A DNA stretch of 64,000 nt from Alicyclobacillus sp. Its GTDB lineage: Bacteria > Bacillota > Bacilli > Alicyclobacillales > Alicyclobacillaceae. The DNA lies in assembly GCA_023511295.1 (NCBI GenBank), contig JAIMBT010000014.1:1-64000 (forward strand). The letters are read 5' to 3'. Shown here piece after piece: positions 32,432 through 41,856 of this stretch. Every line of letters starts with the position of its first letter. Position 1 is the stretch's first letter. Position numbers and translations under genes: made by a program. The notes below the pieces were generated by a model. That model was given only the letters and a program-made list of their open reading frames with translations, made no database searches and was not told the DNA's origin.

Positions 32432-34189
32432 TTATTTCAACTGCCAATCCCACACGTTCCAGGTATCGACGCTCCACGGGTTCGGCTGATAACCGTCGAT
32501 GCCGATGGTGGTGTCAATTTCGTCCGGATAGTAGTACCACAGCGCGGGCAGTTGGTCGTGCAGAATCTGCTCCACCTGCTGGGCCATCTGTGTCCGCTGC
32601 GTCTGATCTACCGTGACCATCACCTTGCTCATCAGGCTGTCGACCTGTGCGTTCTTGAAATCGCCGTAGTTCTGGGCGCCTGTCGACGTGAACAGCGTCT
32701 GCGTGGAGGACGCCGGGTCTGTCCCGTCCTGCCACTCGAACTCGCCCAAATCCCATCCCTTTCCGCTCGGCAGCACGGTCCCGAAGTACTCGTTTGCAGG
32801 ATAGTTCTTGATGGTCATCTTGATGCCAACCTGCTTGAGCCAGAACTGGACCAGTCGCTCCGTGGCTTCACGGGTCGCGTTGCCAGCCGTCGTCGCGTAG
32901 GTGATGCTGAAGATCTGCCCGTTCTTGTGCAGGTACCCGTCGGACCCCATCGTCCAACCGGCTTCAGCGAGCAACTTCTTCGCCTGTGCCGGATCATACG
33001 GGTACGGCTGGAGGTTCGGGTTTCCAGACCAGGCCATCGGCGATTGGTCTGCCGTCGCCAACACAGCCTTCCCCTTCCAGACCTGCTGCACAATCGCCTG
33101 ACGGTTGATGGCCATCTCGAGCGCCTGCCGGACCCGCACGTCCTGGAGGATGGGGTTGCGCAGGTTGACGACCGCCATTTCAATCGCCGGCATCTGCGTC
33201 TCGTGCACGTCTGCCCCGGAGATGGCCTGAATCTGGGACAGCGAAGTGATGGGGTCGAAGTACCACACGTTGATGGCGTGCGCCTGGGCGTTCGTCAGCA
33301 GCGTGTTCTGGTCCGGGATGATCTTGAACTCAATCGTCTGCGTCTTCGGCTTCGGGCCAATCCAGTTCGGGTTCGCCGTCACCGTGATGGACGCGCCCGG
33401 CACCCACGACACGAACTTGTACGGGCCGTTGGTCACGGTCGGGTCATGGTTGAAGGAGGCCGTGTTCACGTCCTTCGGGTTCATGTTGCCGAACACGCTC
33501 GCCGGCAGAATTCCCGGGAACGAACTGGCCAGCGCGTTGTCGATGAACGCCGGGTCCGGCTGCTTCAGGTGAATGACGAACTCGTGGTCGTTCACGATAT
33601 CAAAGCTCTTAACGTCGTCCCACCCGAGCCGCGAGACCGCGTTCACCTGTGAGTTGGTGATGAGCTTCCACGTTACGTAGACATCCTTCGACGTGAACGG
33701 GTCCCCATTCGACCACTTCGCGTCGGGATTCAGGTGGAACGTGTACGTGAGGCCGTCCTTCGAGATGCCGCCGTTGTCCACCGTCGGGACTTCCGTCGCC
33801 ATCTGCGGAACCAGTTGGTTCTGCGGGTTCACCATGAACAGGTTGCGGAACAGGGTTGCGTCGACGATATTCGAGAACGTCTCGTCCGGTTGCAGGATGG
33901 GATTGAGGTTGCCGGGTTCCTCGAACAGACCGTCGACAATCGTGTTGGAAGCGGTCGAGCTCGATCCGGTCGCATTCCCCGACCCACTGCTGGAATTCGC
34001 CGTCGTCGTCACCGCGTTGCCGGCGCTGTTGCCACTGTTTCCGCTACTGCCACTCCCACCACCGCAGCCGGCGACAACGCCGACAGCCAGCAGCGCGGAC
34101 AGTCCAGCCATGACCGACTTCACGCTCCGCCGCGATGCGCGAAACCGGCGGTTCTCTTGGACCGCTTGTGGGTCCTTCCTGTCTTTCAC
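32432..34189 (-). CDS. Peptide ABC transporter substrate-binding lipoprotein (second paralogue)
   Basis: The 585-residue lipoprotein precursor has a basic N terminus (RRFRASRRSVKS), a hydrophobic core and the lipobox VGVVAGC. A Ser/Gly/Asn-rich linker and an SBP_bac_5 domain from GLFEEPGNLNPIL follow. It is strikingly similar to the protein at 8560-10335, sharing for example ITSLSQIQAISGADVH, ILQDVRVRQALEMAINRQAI and GYQPNPWSVDTWN. The start is GTG at 34189 after GGGGG. It is the last gene after the two permease genes; the 200-bp gap before it holds a GC hairpin but no gene. Confidence 0.92.
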   Translation of the reverse strand: MKDRKDPQAVQENRRFRASRRSVKSVMAGLSALLAVGVVAGCGGGSGSSGNSGNSAGNAVTTTANSSSGSGNATGSSSTASNTIVDGLFEEPGNLNPILQPDETFSNIVDATLFRNLFMVNPQNQLVPQMATEVPTVDNGGISKDGLTYTFHLNPDAKWSNGDPFTSKDVYVTWKLITNSQVNAVSRLGWDDVKSFDIVNDHEFVIHLKQPDPAFIDNALASSFPGILPASVFGNMNPKDVNTASFNHDPTVTNGPYKFVSWVPGASITVTANPNWIGPKPKTQTIEFKIIPDQNTLLTNAQAHAINVWYFDPITSLSQIQAISGADVHETQMPAIEMAVVNLRNPILQDVRVRQALEMAINRQAIVQQVWKGKAVLATADQSPMAWSGNPNLQPYPYDPAQAKKLLAEAGWTMGSDGYLHKNGQIFSITYATTAGNATREATERLVQFWLKQVGIKMTIKNYPANEYFGTVLPSGKGWDLGEFEWQDGTDPASSTQTLFTSTGAQNYGDFKNAQVDSLMSKVMVTVDQTQRTQMAQQVEQILHDQLPALWYYYPDEIDTTIGIDGYQPNPWSVDTWNVWDWQLK

Positions 34190-34395
34190 GTCTGCATACC
34201 CCCTGTTTGTTGGTCTGGGACCGCCCCTTTGGGCGACCCGTGCGTCTTCTGCGCCCGGTGAGAGTCACCGTCGAAACCCGGTGCATCGGTGCGGGTAACT
34301 TGCGCGAAACCGGCGGATTCGTCTGCTGCAGACATGCCAACCGCCCGCGCCGACATCCCCCCTCTCAATTCGCAAAGGTGCAGCGTTCTACAGCG

Positions 34396-35283
34396 TCACT
34401 TGTCGTTGCGGGCGTCGAGCGAGTCGCGGACCGCGTCGCCGACGACGTTGATGCACAGGACGACCAGAAAGATCATGAGGCCGGGAAAGATGGCCAACCA
34501 CGGCGCGTTGGACACATAGGACTGCGCCTGGTTGAGCAGGAAGCCCCAGGAGATGTGCGGCGGCTGGATGCCAGCGCCGAGGAAACTCATCACCGACTCG
34601 AGCACAATCGCCTGCCCCACCAGCAGCGTGCAGTTGACAATCAGCGGCGAGATGGCGTTCGGCAGGATGTGCCGGAAGATGATGCGCCCAGACCGGCATC
34701 CCACCATCCGCGCCGCATCGACGTAATCCGCGTTGCGCAGGTTGAGGATGCGGCTGCGAATCAGCCGGGCCGGGTACATCCAGGACGTCAAGCTGATGAT
34801 CTCGACGATGGTCACGGGCGTCGCGCCGAGGACGGCGGACAACCCGAGGATGATGAACAGAGACGGAACCGACAGGCCGACGTCAGTGACGCGCATCAGA
34901 ATTTCGTCGACCCAGCCGCCGAAGTATCCGGCGAGCGACCCGATGGTGCCCCCGATGATCACCGCGACGAGCGCGGAGATGACACCCACGCTGAGGGAGA
35001 TGCGCCCACCGTACAGCACCTCGGTGAAGAGGTCGATGCCGACGTCGTCCGTGCCCATCAGGTGATGAATGCCTGGCGGAGCCAACATGGCGTTTAAATC
35101 TGGGTTGTTGAGGGTGTACGGCGCAATCCACGGCGCGAAGATGGCCGCCAGTGCGACGACCAGGATGAACGCCGCAGCCAGAATCGTGATGGGGCGTCGG
35201 AAGATCTTGCGAAACACGCTGACCCGCTGCCGCGAAACGACCGCGACCGCCTCGGACGCCTTGGGTTCAGTGGCGAGTGCCAT
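34396..35283 (-). CDS. Peptide ABC transporter permease (DppC/OppC type)
   Basis: The 295-residue protein has an N-terminal helix (ITILAAAFILVVALAAIF), the OppC-type motif HLMGTDDVGIDLFTEVLYGGRISL, and the EAA loop (DAARMVGCRSGRIIFRHILPNAI). It pairs with the DppB-type permease to form the channel. ATG at 35283 has GAGGAG upstream. No ATPase genes (DppD/DppF) follow, so the energising subunits must be encoded elsewhere. Confidence 0.92.
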   Translation of the reverse strand: MALATEPKASEAVAVVSRQRVSVFRKIFRRPITILAAAFILVVALAAIFAPWIAPYTLNNPDLNAMLAPPGIHHLMGTDDVGIDLFTEVLYGGRISLSVGVISALVAVIIGGTIGSLAGYFGGWVDEILMRVTDVGLSVPSLFIILGLSAVLGATPVTIVEIISLTSWMYPARLIRSRILNLRNADYVDAARMVGCRSGRIIFRHILPNAISPLIVNCTLLVGQAIVLESVMSFLGAGIQPPHISWGFLLNQAQSYVSNAPWLAIFPGLMIFLVVLCINVVGDAVRDSLDARNDK

Positions 35284-35315
35284 GGCTCTTTCCGCTCCTC
35301 TCTGATGGACTCCCG

Positions 35316-36269
35316 TCAGTCGTAGCGCACGCGCGGATCCATATAGGCGTACAACACGTCCGAGACAATGTTCGCCAGGATGATGATGACCGACAGCAGC
35401 GAGATCTCGCACATGATGACGGGGTAGTCGTCCTGTGCGATGGCCTGCGCGAAGAGACGCCCCATCCCTGGCCAGGAAAAGATGGATTCCGTAATCAGCG
35501 CACCGCCGAACAGGTACGCGCCGTCCATAATCATCACAGTGGTCACCGGCAACAGGGCGTTGCGTAAGGCGTGCCGCCACGTCACCACTCGACGGAGAAG
35601 CCCCTTCGCCCGGGCCGTCCGAACGTAGTCCTCACTCAGTGCGTCGAGCATGGAGGAACGCACGTACCGACTTTCGTGCGCGACCTGGTACACGGCGAGG
35701 ATGCTCACAGGGAGCACCGCGTGCCAAATGCGGTCCCCGAGCGAGAACACCGTGCCGGAAGAGCTGATACCTCCAGCCGGGAACCAGTGCAGGTCGGCCG
35801 CAAAGATGACGAGTACCATCAACCCCACCCAGAACGTCGGCATGGCGACGCCGAAGTAGCTGAGGATGGTCAGCGTGTAGTCCGTGACGGAGTACTGCCG
35901 AGTTGCGCTGATGACGCCAATCACGAACGACACCAGCACCCCGATGATGTACGCGGAGAGCATCAACTCCAGCGTGGCCGGCAAGCGCTGCAGGACCATC
36001 TGGATGGCCGGCTGGCCGTATGAGTAGGAGTAGCCGAAGTTGCCCTGAACTGCCCCCCGGACCCAGTTCCAGTACTGGACCCACAGGGGTTTGTCCAAGC
36101 CGAAGTTGGCCTTGATTTGGGCCAGCAGCTCCTTCGTCATCCCTGGCTGATGCTCGTACATCGCCATGGGGCCACCGGGGATAGCGTGCATCATGAAGAA
36201 GAGCAGGATGGAGATGCCGAACAACACCGGGATAGCCTGAAGAATGCGTCGAACTACGTAGACGTACAC
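35316..36269 (-). CDS. Peptide ABC transporter permease (DppB/OppB type)
   Basis: The 317-residue protein has the DppB start (YVVRRILQAIPVLFGISILLFF), IPGGP, a GNFGYSY loop and the EAA motif (YVRTARAKGLLRRVVTWRHALRNALLP). GTG at 36269 has GGGAGGG upstream. It is the first gene of a DppB-DppC-binding-protein operon driven from the AT-rich promoter region at 36400. Confidence 0.92.
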   Translation of the reverse strand: MYVYVVRRILQAIPVLFGISILLFFMMHAIPGGPMAMYEHQPGMTKELLAQIKANFGLDKPLWVQYWNWVRGAVQGNFGYSYSYGQPAIQMVLQRLPATLELMLSAYIIGVLVSFVIGVISATRQYSVTDYTLTILSYFGVAMPTFWVGLMVLVIFAADLHWFPAGGISSSGTVFSLGDRIWHAVLPVSILAVYQVAHESRYVRSSMLDALSEDYVRTARAKGLLRRVVTWRHALRNALLPVTTVMIMDGAYLFGGALITESIFSWPGMGRLFAQAIAQDDYPVIMCEISLLSVIIILANIVSDVLYAYMDPRVRYD

Positions 36270-36379
36270 GCAAACACCCTCCCGCCTCATGCTGTGCAGA
36301 CTGATTCCGGCAGCGGTTCCTATGAACCAGCACCGGCCAAGGTGCTGGATGTCACGCAACATGATAGCACAAAATTATC

Positions 36380-36398
36380 TGTGATACTATAATGTTAT
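36380..36398. promoter_or_regulatory. AT-rich dyad downstream of the peptide-operon promoter
   Basis: TGATA and TATCA arms frame an AT-rich centre (TGATACTATAATGTTATCA), directly downstream of the -10 element, where a repressor could sit. Confidence 0.3.
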
Positions 36399-36400
36399 CA

Positions 36401-36429
36401 ATTGTAGTTTTTTAACAGATTATTGTCAT
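36401..36429 (-). promoter_or_regulatory. Sigma-A promoter of the peptide ABC operon
   Basis: The minus strand has ATGACA (36424-36429), 17 bases and TACAAT (36401-36406): five of six matches in each hexamer with ideal spacing. The 410-bp gap 36270-36679 otherwise holds the SPW-gene promoter region and no gene. Confidence 0.65.
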
Positions 36430-36640
36430 AAGTGGTCGAGCCGGGTCGAACTTTGTCACGGCAGGCGCCTTGAACGGATGGAAATCGAGTCGGCGTCTGC
36501 GCTTGTGCGCGCACGATTCGCCGCGTAACCGCTCACGTTTCAGACGTCAATGCAAAGCATCGACTGCAATCCGTCGCCATCCGCTCCTATTGACCTTGAT
36601 GAACTTTGACTTTATCGGTCGAGCGCCATACTTTTATTTT

Positions 36641-36654
36641 GTAAGCGCGCTTAC
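36641..36654. promoter_or_regulatory. Perfect 14-bp palindrome before the SPW gene
   Basis: GTAAGCGCGCTTAC is self-complementary. It resembles a cre site with two extra central bases, so it is not a standard CcpA operator. It lies about 26 bases before the start codon, just after a possible promoter (TTGACT, 17 bases, TACTTT). Confidence 0.4.
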
Positions 36655-36679
36655 CAACATCTTCAGGAGGTGTCGGTCG

Positions 36680-37051
36680 ATGAAGTGGAGAAACGGGCTC
36701 AACGCTCTGATTGGCATCTGGTTCATCGTGGCTCCCTGGGTCCTCGGGTTTTCCGGCCGCGCTGACGCCACCTGGACCAGCGTCGTGATTGGTGTGATCC
36801 AAGCGGCGGCTTCCATTTGGGCAGCGTACGTCGAGCGCCCCGGCTGGGGCACTTGGCAGAACTGGGTTGCCCTGCTGACCGGCGTGTGGTTCGTGGTCCA
36901 GCCGTTCGCCCTGAATCTCTCGGCTGTTGAAGGGGTCGTTTGGAGTAGCGTCATACTCGGTTTGGTTACGGTCGTGGCCAACCTCTGGACCATGGTGGAA
37001 GGCCACAATGAGGGCCATCCCGTGCACCGCAGTCGGGCCAAAGCGTCCTGA
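36680..37051 (+). CDS. SPW-repeat membrane protein
   Basis: The 123-residue protein has four membrane helices in two repeats, each beginning with the W-x-x-N/L pattern: WRNGLNALIGIWFIVAPWVLGFSG and WQNWVALLTGVWFVVQPFALNLS. This is the SPW domain of unknown function. A soluble basic tail follows. ATG at 36680 has AGGAGGTG upstream. It stands alone. Confidence 0.8.
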   Translation: MKWRNGLNALIGIWFIVAPWVLGFSGRADATWTSVVIGVIQAAASIWAAYVERPGWGTWQNWVALLTGVWFVVQPFALNLSAVEGVVWSSVILGLVTVVANLWTMVEGHNEGHPVHRSRAKAS

Positions 37052-37137
37052 GGTCACAGCATCCACCGGTCTGCTCCGCATACCTGCAAACGAGCAACCG
37101 CACGGATTCCATTCGGGGATGGTCCCCTGGAGATGAG

Positions 37138-37167
37138 GAGGAGCCGGTTGGTGAAAACCGGCTCCTC
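37138..37167 (+). terminator. Strong hairpin after the SPW gene
   Basis: GAGGAGCCGGTT and AACCGGCTCCTC form a perfect 12-bp stem with a 6-nt loop. The plus-strand tail is not T-rich, so termination efficiency is uncertain. It also lies after the end of the converging methyltransferase remnant. Confidence 0.5.
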
Positions 37168-37283
37168 TCCTGTTGATGATGGCGTTGTGATTCCCCGCCG
37201 CTGCACGAAGCCGTACGGCAGAAAGACTTTCGAAATCTTGCGGTCGGACTCTGCCGGCGTTGTCTTGCCGTTACTTTCGCGGA

Positions 37284-38037
37284 TCAGCCGTTTCGAAACA
37301 GATAGAGGCCAAAGCCGAGAGTGTCTCTCCCCCACTTGACGTACGTCTGTCTCCAGCTTCGAATTTGGGTCAGCATGGCCTCGACATCTGGATCATCTGG
37401 GTTTTCCTGTGCGTAATCCTCGATGGAAAGGGAGTATCGCCACTCATACTCGTCCCAGTCATCTTCACTGGCCGTTGATGACCATAGGCATTGCAATCCA
37501 AGACGCTCCGCGCTCAAAATATTCTCGGCGTGCGTCGTCAAGTCGTTCTCATCCGCATCGCCCAGGGCCATTAGGTATTCGGGGGAAGGCGTTTGTTTCC
37601 AATACCCCTCGCCGATGAGGATGTATCCACGCTCTTTCACGTATCGCCGTAAGGTCGCTAGACACGGTTGATATCCCCCCAACGCCTGGGTGGAGCCCGT
37701 GCAGATGGCGAGATCGAAAAGGGGGCCAGAATATTGGCCGAGGAACTGTGCGGCAATCGGCGTGAACAAACGTGAGTTGCCCTGGTTTCACGCGCCCTTC
37801 GGCCCGCCGATACGCTTCCGCGCGACATTCTTCGCGGAGATCGACGCCAATTCCAGTTGCCGGGTACTTCTCCAGAACGCGTATCAGGACTTCACAAGCC
37901 CCCGCTCCGATGTCCACCACGCACGCACCTGGTGGGAGGGCGATGTGAGAGATCAAGCGTTCAAGTTTGATTGCATCAATCGGCGAAAAAATCAAGTGAT
38001 CTCGATGCCCAATGAGCGAAAATTTGTTCCAATCCAT
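37284..38037 (-). pseudogene. SAM-dependent methyltransferase broken by one frameshift
   Basis: The first half (from 38037) reads MDWNKFSLIGHRDH, then the SAM-binding ACVVDIGAGACEVLIRVLEKY and GIGVDLREECRAEA, up to TFVHAD. The second half continues in another frame, from about 37760 to 37284: LGQYSGPLFDLAICTGSTQALGGY, GYILIGEGYWK, SEDDWDEYEW and DTLGFGLYLF. Together they make one class I methyltransferase of about 250 residues with nothing missing. A single-base insertion or deletion near 37750-37770 explains the break. It may be a true recent mutation or a sequencing error. Confidence 0.8.
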
Positions 38038-38285
38038 GCCGTCCTGTCCCCTTTGTTATGTTCCGTAAAGTCGATGCGGCCTTCTTTGCGTTGTTTGATT
38101 CCGGTATACCACAGTCCGGCCCGGAACAGGCTTTCGGAATCTTGCTCCGATATTGTTGAGTGTTCAAGTCAGCCGTGGAAACAGAGCGAACGTGTCACTG
38201 GATGTCGGTGGGAAGGACTTGGACGGCGTCGGGGATCTCCGCGTGCGAACACCGCTCCATGAGGATTGGCGAGAGAATGAAAATG

Positions 38286-38317
38286 GAGATGGCGCACCCG
38301 GGCAGGTGTGCCATCTC
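38286..38317 (-). terminator. Terminator of the fru operon
   Basis: GAGATGGC-G-CAC pairs with GTG-T-GCCATCTC (11 of 12 bp) around an 8-nt loop, about 65 bases after the fruA stop. On the minus strand CATTTTCATTCTC follows. Confidence 0.65.
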
Positions 38318-38381
38318 TCTCCCAACGACGGATGCTGGAACCGACGAAATGTGCTCACTTTGCCGCCGGCGGACGCCTTGG

Positions 38382-39806
38382 TCAAGCCGCCGCGCGCGCC
38401 TCCGAGATGGGCTTCTTCAACGCAGTCACGAGCAGACCGGCGACAACGGCCCCGATGACAATCGCCAGCAGGAACAGGTACCAGTGCCCAATCAGCGGGA
38501 AAACAAACACGCCGCCATGCGGGGCCGGGTTGGTGACCTTGAAGAGCATCGTGAGGCCCCCGGTAATGGCGGACCCAACCATGATGCTGGGAATCACCCG
38601 CAGTGGGTCCCTCGTCGCGAACGGGATGGCGCCTTCCGTGATGAAGCAGGCGCCGAGGATGACCGCCGCCTTCCCGGCATCTCGCTCGTCTTGCGTGTAC
38701 TTGTGGCGACTGATGAACGTCGAGAAGGCCATGGCCAGGGGTGGGACCATACCGGCGCCCATCACCGCTACCATGATGGCCTCGGCCTCTGGTGTCCGGG
38801 TCGGCAACAGGCCGACAGCGAAGAAGTACGCCACCTTGTTGAACGGGCCCCCCATGTCGAAGGCCATCATCAAGCCGAGCAACAATCCCAACCCGAGCGA
38901 TGCGCTGGCCCCCATGCTGTTCAGCCCCGCCGAGATAGCGTGCATCAGGGCGGCAATCGGATGTCCGAGGACGAAGATCATCAGCAGTCCGACAATCCCG
39001 ACCGACAACACCGGCAGCAGCAACACGGTCTTCACGCCCTCGAAGGTCCGCGGCACGCGGATCACCTTCTTTAAACCGACGGTCAGGTATCCTGCGAGGA
39101 ATCCTGCGATGATGCCGCCCAGGTAGCCAGCGCTGGCGTGGGCCTCCCCGTACATCCCACCCTGTGTACCAATCCAGCCGCCGACGAGACCCGCCGCAAA
39201 CGCTGCCCGATCTCCGATGGACTCGGCGATAAATCCGGCGAGAATGGGGACAAACAGGGCAAACGCGGAGTTCGCGCCAATGTTGTTGAATGCCGCCGAC
39301 AGCGGCTGTTTGCCGTTTAAGTCGATGGCGACGGACAGCGCGATGAAGATACCTCCGGCAATCACCAAGGGCAACATGTTGGAGACGCCGTTCATCAGGT
39401 GCCGGTAGACCGCTGGCTGCCCTTGCTTGCGAGCCTGCTTCTGTTCCGCGATGGCTTCCATGTACGCCCCGGACGCGTCCGAAGCGGCGGACGCACCGTA
39501 CACGGGCGCGTCACTCGCCTGTTCAATCAGGGATTTGGCGTCCTTGATGGCAGCGGTCACGGAGGTCTGCAAGACCTTCTTACCGACAAACCGCTCCAGC
39601 TCCACCCGCTTATCGGCCGCGATGATGACAGCATCCGCCTCGCGGATCTCGTCCTCGGTCAGTCTATCTTCTGCACCCCCCGCGCCCTGCGTCTCGACGC
39701 GGATCTCCACGCCGAGTTCCTTCGCCGCTTGTTCAAGGCCTTCTTGGGCCATGAACGTATGGGCGATCCCGGTGGGACACGCGGTGATAGCCACGTACTT
39801 CGCCAT
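38382..39806 (-). CDS. fruA: PTS fructose transporter, EIIBC
   Basis: The 474-residue protein has an EIIB domain at the N terminus, with the phosphorylated Cys10 in ITACPTGIAHT. The EIIC membrane domain (about 130-470) contains GGIFIALSVAIDL, GFIAESIGDR, a LMMAFDMGGPFNKVAY loop and GACFITEGAIPFA. There is no EIIA domain; that function is probably supplied by the divergent EIIA gene at 41968. It imports and phosphorylates fructose to fructose 1-phosphate. ATG at 39806 has AAAGGAGGAGG upstream. Confidence 0.93.
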   Translation of the reverse strand: MAKYVAITACPTGIAHTFMAQEGLEQAAKELGVEIRVETQGAGGAEDRLTEDEIREADAVIIAADKRVELERFVGKKVLQTSVTAAIKDAKSLIEQASDAPVYGASAASDASGAYMEAIAEQKQARKQGQPAVYRHLMNGVSNMLPLVIAGGIFIALSVAIDLNGKQPLSAAFNNIGANSAFALFVPILAGFIAESIGDRAAFAAGLVGGWIGTQGGMYGEAHASAGYLGGIIAGFLAGYLTVGLKKVIRVPRTFEGVKTVLLLPVLSVGIVGLLMIFVLGHPIAALMHAISAGLNSMGASASLGLGLLLGLMMAFDMGGPFNKVAYFFAVGLLPTRTPEAEAIMVAVMGAGMVPPLAMAFSTFISRHKYTQDERDAGKAAVILGACFITEGAIPFATRDPLRVIPSIMVGSAITGGLTMLFKVTNPAPHGGVFVFPLIGHWYLFLLAIVIGAVVAGLLVTALKKPISEARAAA

Positions 39807-39828
39807 GAGACAACCTCCTCCTTTGCGT

Positions 39829-40869
39829 CTACTCTCCCGTGTCAGTGCTCTGCGCACGCCAGTCCGGCACTGTCAGCCGCGCGAACACGTCCAGCGACTG
39901 ACTGTGCGTCTCGCGCAAGCAGGCGTCTATCGCGGCCCGGCACGGATTGACGTTCCCGGGCTGCTGAACCTTGGCGGTGCCGGCCGCAGCCGCAAAGCGA
40001 ACGGCTTGCTCCACTGGCCAACCTTGGCACACTGCGTAAAGCAGCGCTGCGGCCACGGTATCACCTGCGCCGACGACCGATTTCACCGGCACCTGCGGAA
40101 CCGTGACGCGGACCGCTTGTCTATCTGTCACAGCCAAGAGACCGTCTGCCCCCATCGACACCGCCACCATGCCGACGCCGGATGCGACAAGCGCTGCGGC
40201 TGCTTCGACCACTTCCGATTCTGTTCGCAGCGGTCGTCCAATCAAATCGGCCAACTCCGCGCGGTTGGGCTTCACGACATCCGGGCCAGCAGCGACGCCC
40301 ATTCGCAGACCCGCACCGCTGGCATCGAGCAGGGTGCGCGCCCCGCGGCGCTTCGCTTCCGCGATGGCAGTGGCGTACCAATCCGCCCGGCATCCTTCCG
40401 GTAGGTTTCCACAAAACGCCAACCACCGGTTTGGCTGGGCGAGCTGGTTGACTGCTCGTTCCAACGCGGTCCACTCGTCGGGTACGATGGACGGCGCTGC
40501 GCTGTTCAACTCCGTCAACTGCCCACCCGATTCAATCACTTTCACGTTCAGGCGCGTCTCGTTCTGAATCGGGATGAACTCCGTTGGAATCCCGGCTTCC
40601 TCCAGTTGGGCAACGAGCCAACGCCCATTCGCTCCGCCGACAAACCCTGTGGTGCGCGTTGGGAGGCCGAGCTCACGGAGCATCTTGGACACGTTGATGC
40701 CCTTCCCACCTGGGTAACGGACCGGCGTCTTCACGCGATGAAGCGCACCTGGACGGAGCGCGTCCACCGTGATGAACAGGTCCACCGCGGGGTTGAGCGT
40801 GACTGTCACGGCTTCCCACCGTTCCCCCCCGGATTCGTCGGTGTGTGTGGGTCCATGGTTGCGCGCCAT
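39829..40869 (-). CDS. fruK: 1-phosphofructokinase
   Basis: The 346-residue PfkB-family kinase has TLNPAVDLFITVD, GGKGINVSKMLRELG, and the catalytic GAGDTVAAALLYA near the C terminus. It converts fructose 1-phosphate to fructose 1,6-bisphosphate. ATG at 40869 is chosen because GAGGGAG has correct spacing. It lies between fruR and fruA in one operon. Confidence 0.92.
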   Translation of the reverse strand: MARNHGPTHTDESGGERWEAVTVTLNPAVDLFITVDALRPGALHRVKTPVRYPGGKGINVSKMLRELGLPTRTTGFVGGANGRWLVAQLEEAGIPTEFIPIQNETRLNVKVIESGGQLTELNSAAPSIVPDEWTALERAVNQLAQPNRWLAFCGNLPEGCRADWYATAIAEAKRRGARTLLDASGAGLRMGVAAGPDVVKPNRAELADLIGRPLRTESEVVEAAAALVASGVGMVAVSMGADGLLAVTDRQAVRVTVPQVPVKSVVGAGDTVAAALLYAVCQGWPVEQAVRFAAAAGTAKVQQPGNVNPCRAAIDACLRETHSQSLDVFARLTVPDWRAQSTDTGE

Positions 40870-40915
40870 CGCCATCTCCCTCTTCTCCATCGTGCGTTCT
40901 CGTGCCGCGTCCAGG

Positions 40916-41680
40916 CTAGCCGCGGGCGACGACCACGCGCACACCGTGTCCCGCCAGCGCCTGGTTCAGAGCCGGGTCATCCAGTCCCTCGTCCACAACC
41001 AGCGTGTCGACCGCATCCCAGGTGCACACCTGGACAAGGCTCACCTGTCCCACCTTGCTCACGTCGGACACCACCACCACGTGCTTCGCGGCGCGGACCA
41101 TGGCGCGTTTGGTAGCGCCTTCCATTACATTGGGGGTCGTCACGCCCCCGTCATGCATGCCATTGACGCCGAGGAACAGAATATCCACGTGCATTTGGCT
41201 CAGCATCTGCTCGGTAAACGGTCCCACCATCGCGCCCGTATTCGGGCGCAGCTCACCGCCGAGGAGCAGAAGTTGCTTGGAAGCGTCGCCCGCCAGCTCA
41301 TCGGCGATGACAAGGCTGTTCGTGACAACGGTCAACGTGCGGCTTTGCAATGCGCGTGCTACGTGTACTGTGGTCGATCCGGCGTCGAGCAATACCGTAT
41401 CGCCGTCCTCGACGAGCGAGGCCGCCGCCGCGCCGATGCGGGCTTTCGCCTCCGTGCGCTCGCCGCCTTTCTCCTGCCAGGTCGGCTCGTATGCGGCATG
41501 CTCTTGGAGAACGGCGCCGCCGTGTGTTCGTTTCAACCGCCGCGCCCGCTCCAGCTCCTGCAGATCTCTGCGAACGGTCGACTCGGACGTCTGAAGCAGG
41601 TTCGCGAGCTCGCTGACGGTGGCACGGCGATGCCGTTGCAAATGTTGCAGGATGTGAGCGTGGCGTTCTGGCGCGAACAC
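40916..41680 (-). CDS. fruR: DeoR family regulator of the fructose operon
   Basis: The 254-residue protein has an N-terminal DeoR helix-turn-helix (RRATVSELANLLQTSESTVRRDLQELE) and a sugar-phosphate sensor domain (DGDTVLLDAGSTTVHVARAL, VGPFTEQML). GTG at 41680 (MFAPERHAHIL) matches the usual DeoR start and has AAAGGGG upstream. It should respond to fructose 1-phosphate and control the fru genes in both directions. Confidence 0.9.
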   Translation of the reverse strand: MFAPERHAHILQHLQRHRRATVSELANLLQTSESTVRRDLQELERARRLKRTHGGAVLQEHAAYEPTWQEKGGERTEAKARIGAAAASLVEDGDTVLLDAGSTTVHVARALQSRTLTVVTNSLVIADELAGDASKQLLLLGGELRPNTGAMVGPFTEQMLSQMHVDILFLGVNGMHDGGVTTPNVMEGATKRAMVRAAKHVVVVSDVSKVGQVSLVQVCTWDAVDTLVVDEGLDDPALNQALAGHGVRVVVARG

Positions 41681-41801
41681 GAGCAACACCCCTTTCTCCC
41701 GGGAACGGCAGGACATCGGCGCAAGCGTCGCCGGCGAAGCAGCCTCGTTCGGCGTCCGCCTGCCAAAACCACCGAAATCACGCATGAACAATAATCATTT
41801 G

Positions 41802-41829
41802 TGCTCATTTTTGATTGCTTTTGCTCATT
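41802..41829. promoter_or_regulatory. Direct repeats, candidate FruR operator
   Basis: TGCTCATT occurs at 41802-41809 and 41822-41829, exactly 20 bases apart (two helical turns). They lie between and over the divergent promoters, the arrangement expected for a DeoR-type regulator. Confidence 0.5.
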
Positions 41830-41843
41830 ATAGGGTGTATCAT
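41815..41843 (+). promoter_or_regulatory. Candidate promoter of the EIIA-ptsI operon
   Basis: TTGCTT (41815-41820), 17 bases, TATCAT (41838-41843). The -35 is weak; the FruR-like direct repeat lies inside the spacer. Confidence 0.4.
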
Positions 41844-41856
41844 CGTCCCGTGTCAA
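41827..41856 (-). promoter_or_regulatory. Near-consensus promoter of fruRKA
   Basis: The minus strand has TTGACA (41851-41856), 18 bases and TATAAT (41827-41832), both hexamers perfect. The cre site overlaps the -35 and one direct repeat covers the -10. Confidence 0.75.

Noticed and set aside
32306-33652. 448-residue plus-strand open frame
   Set aside because: It is antisense to the peptide-binding lipoprotein; a near-identical shadow appears opposite the other paralogue (8689-10362), as expected from their similarity.
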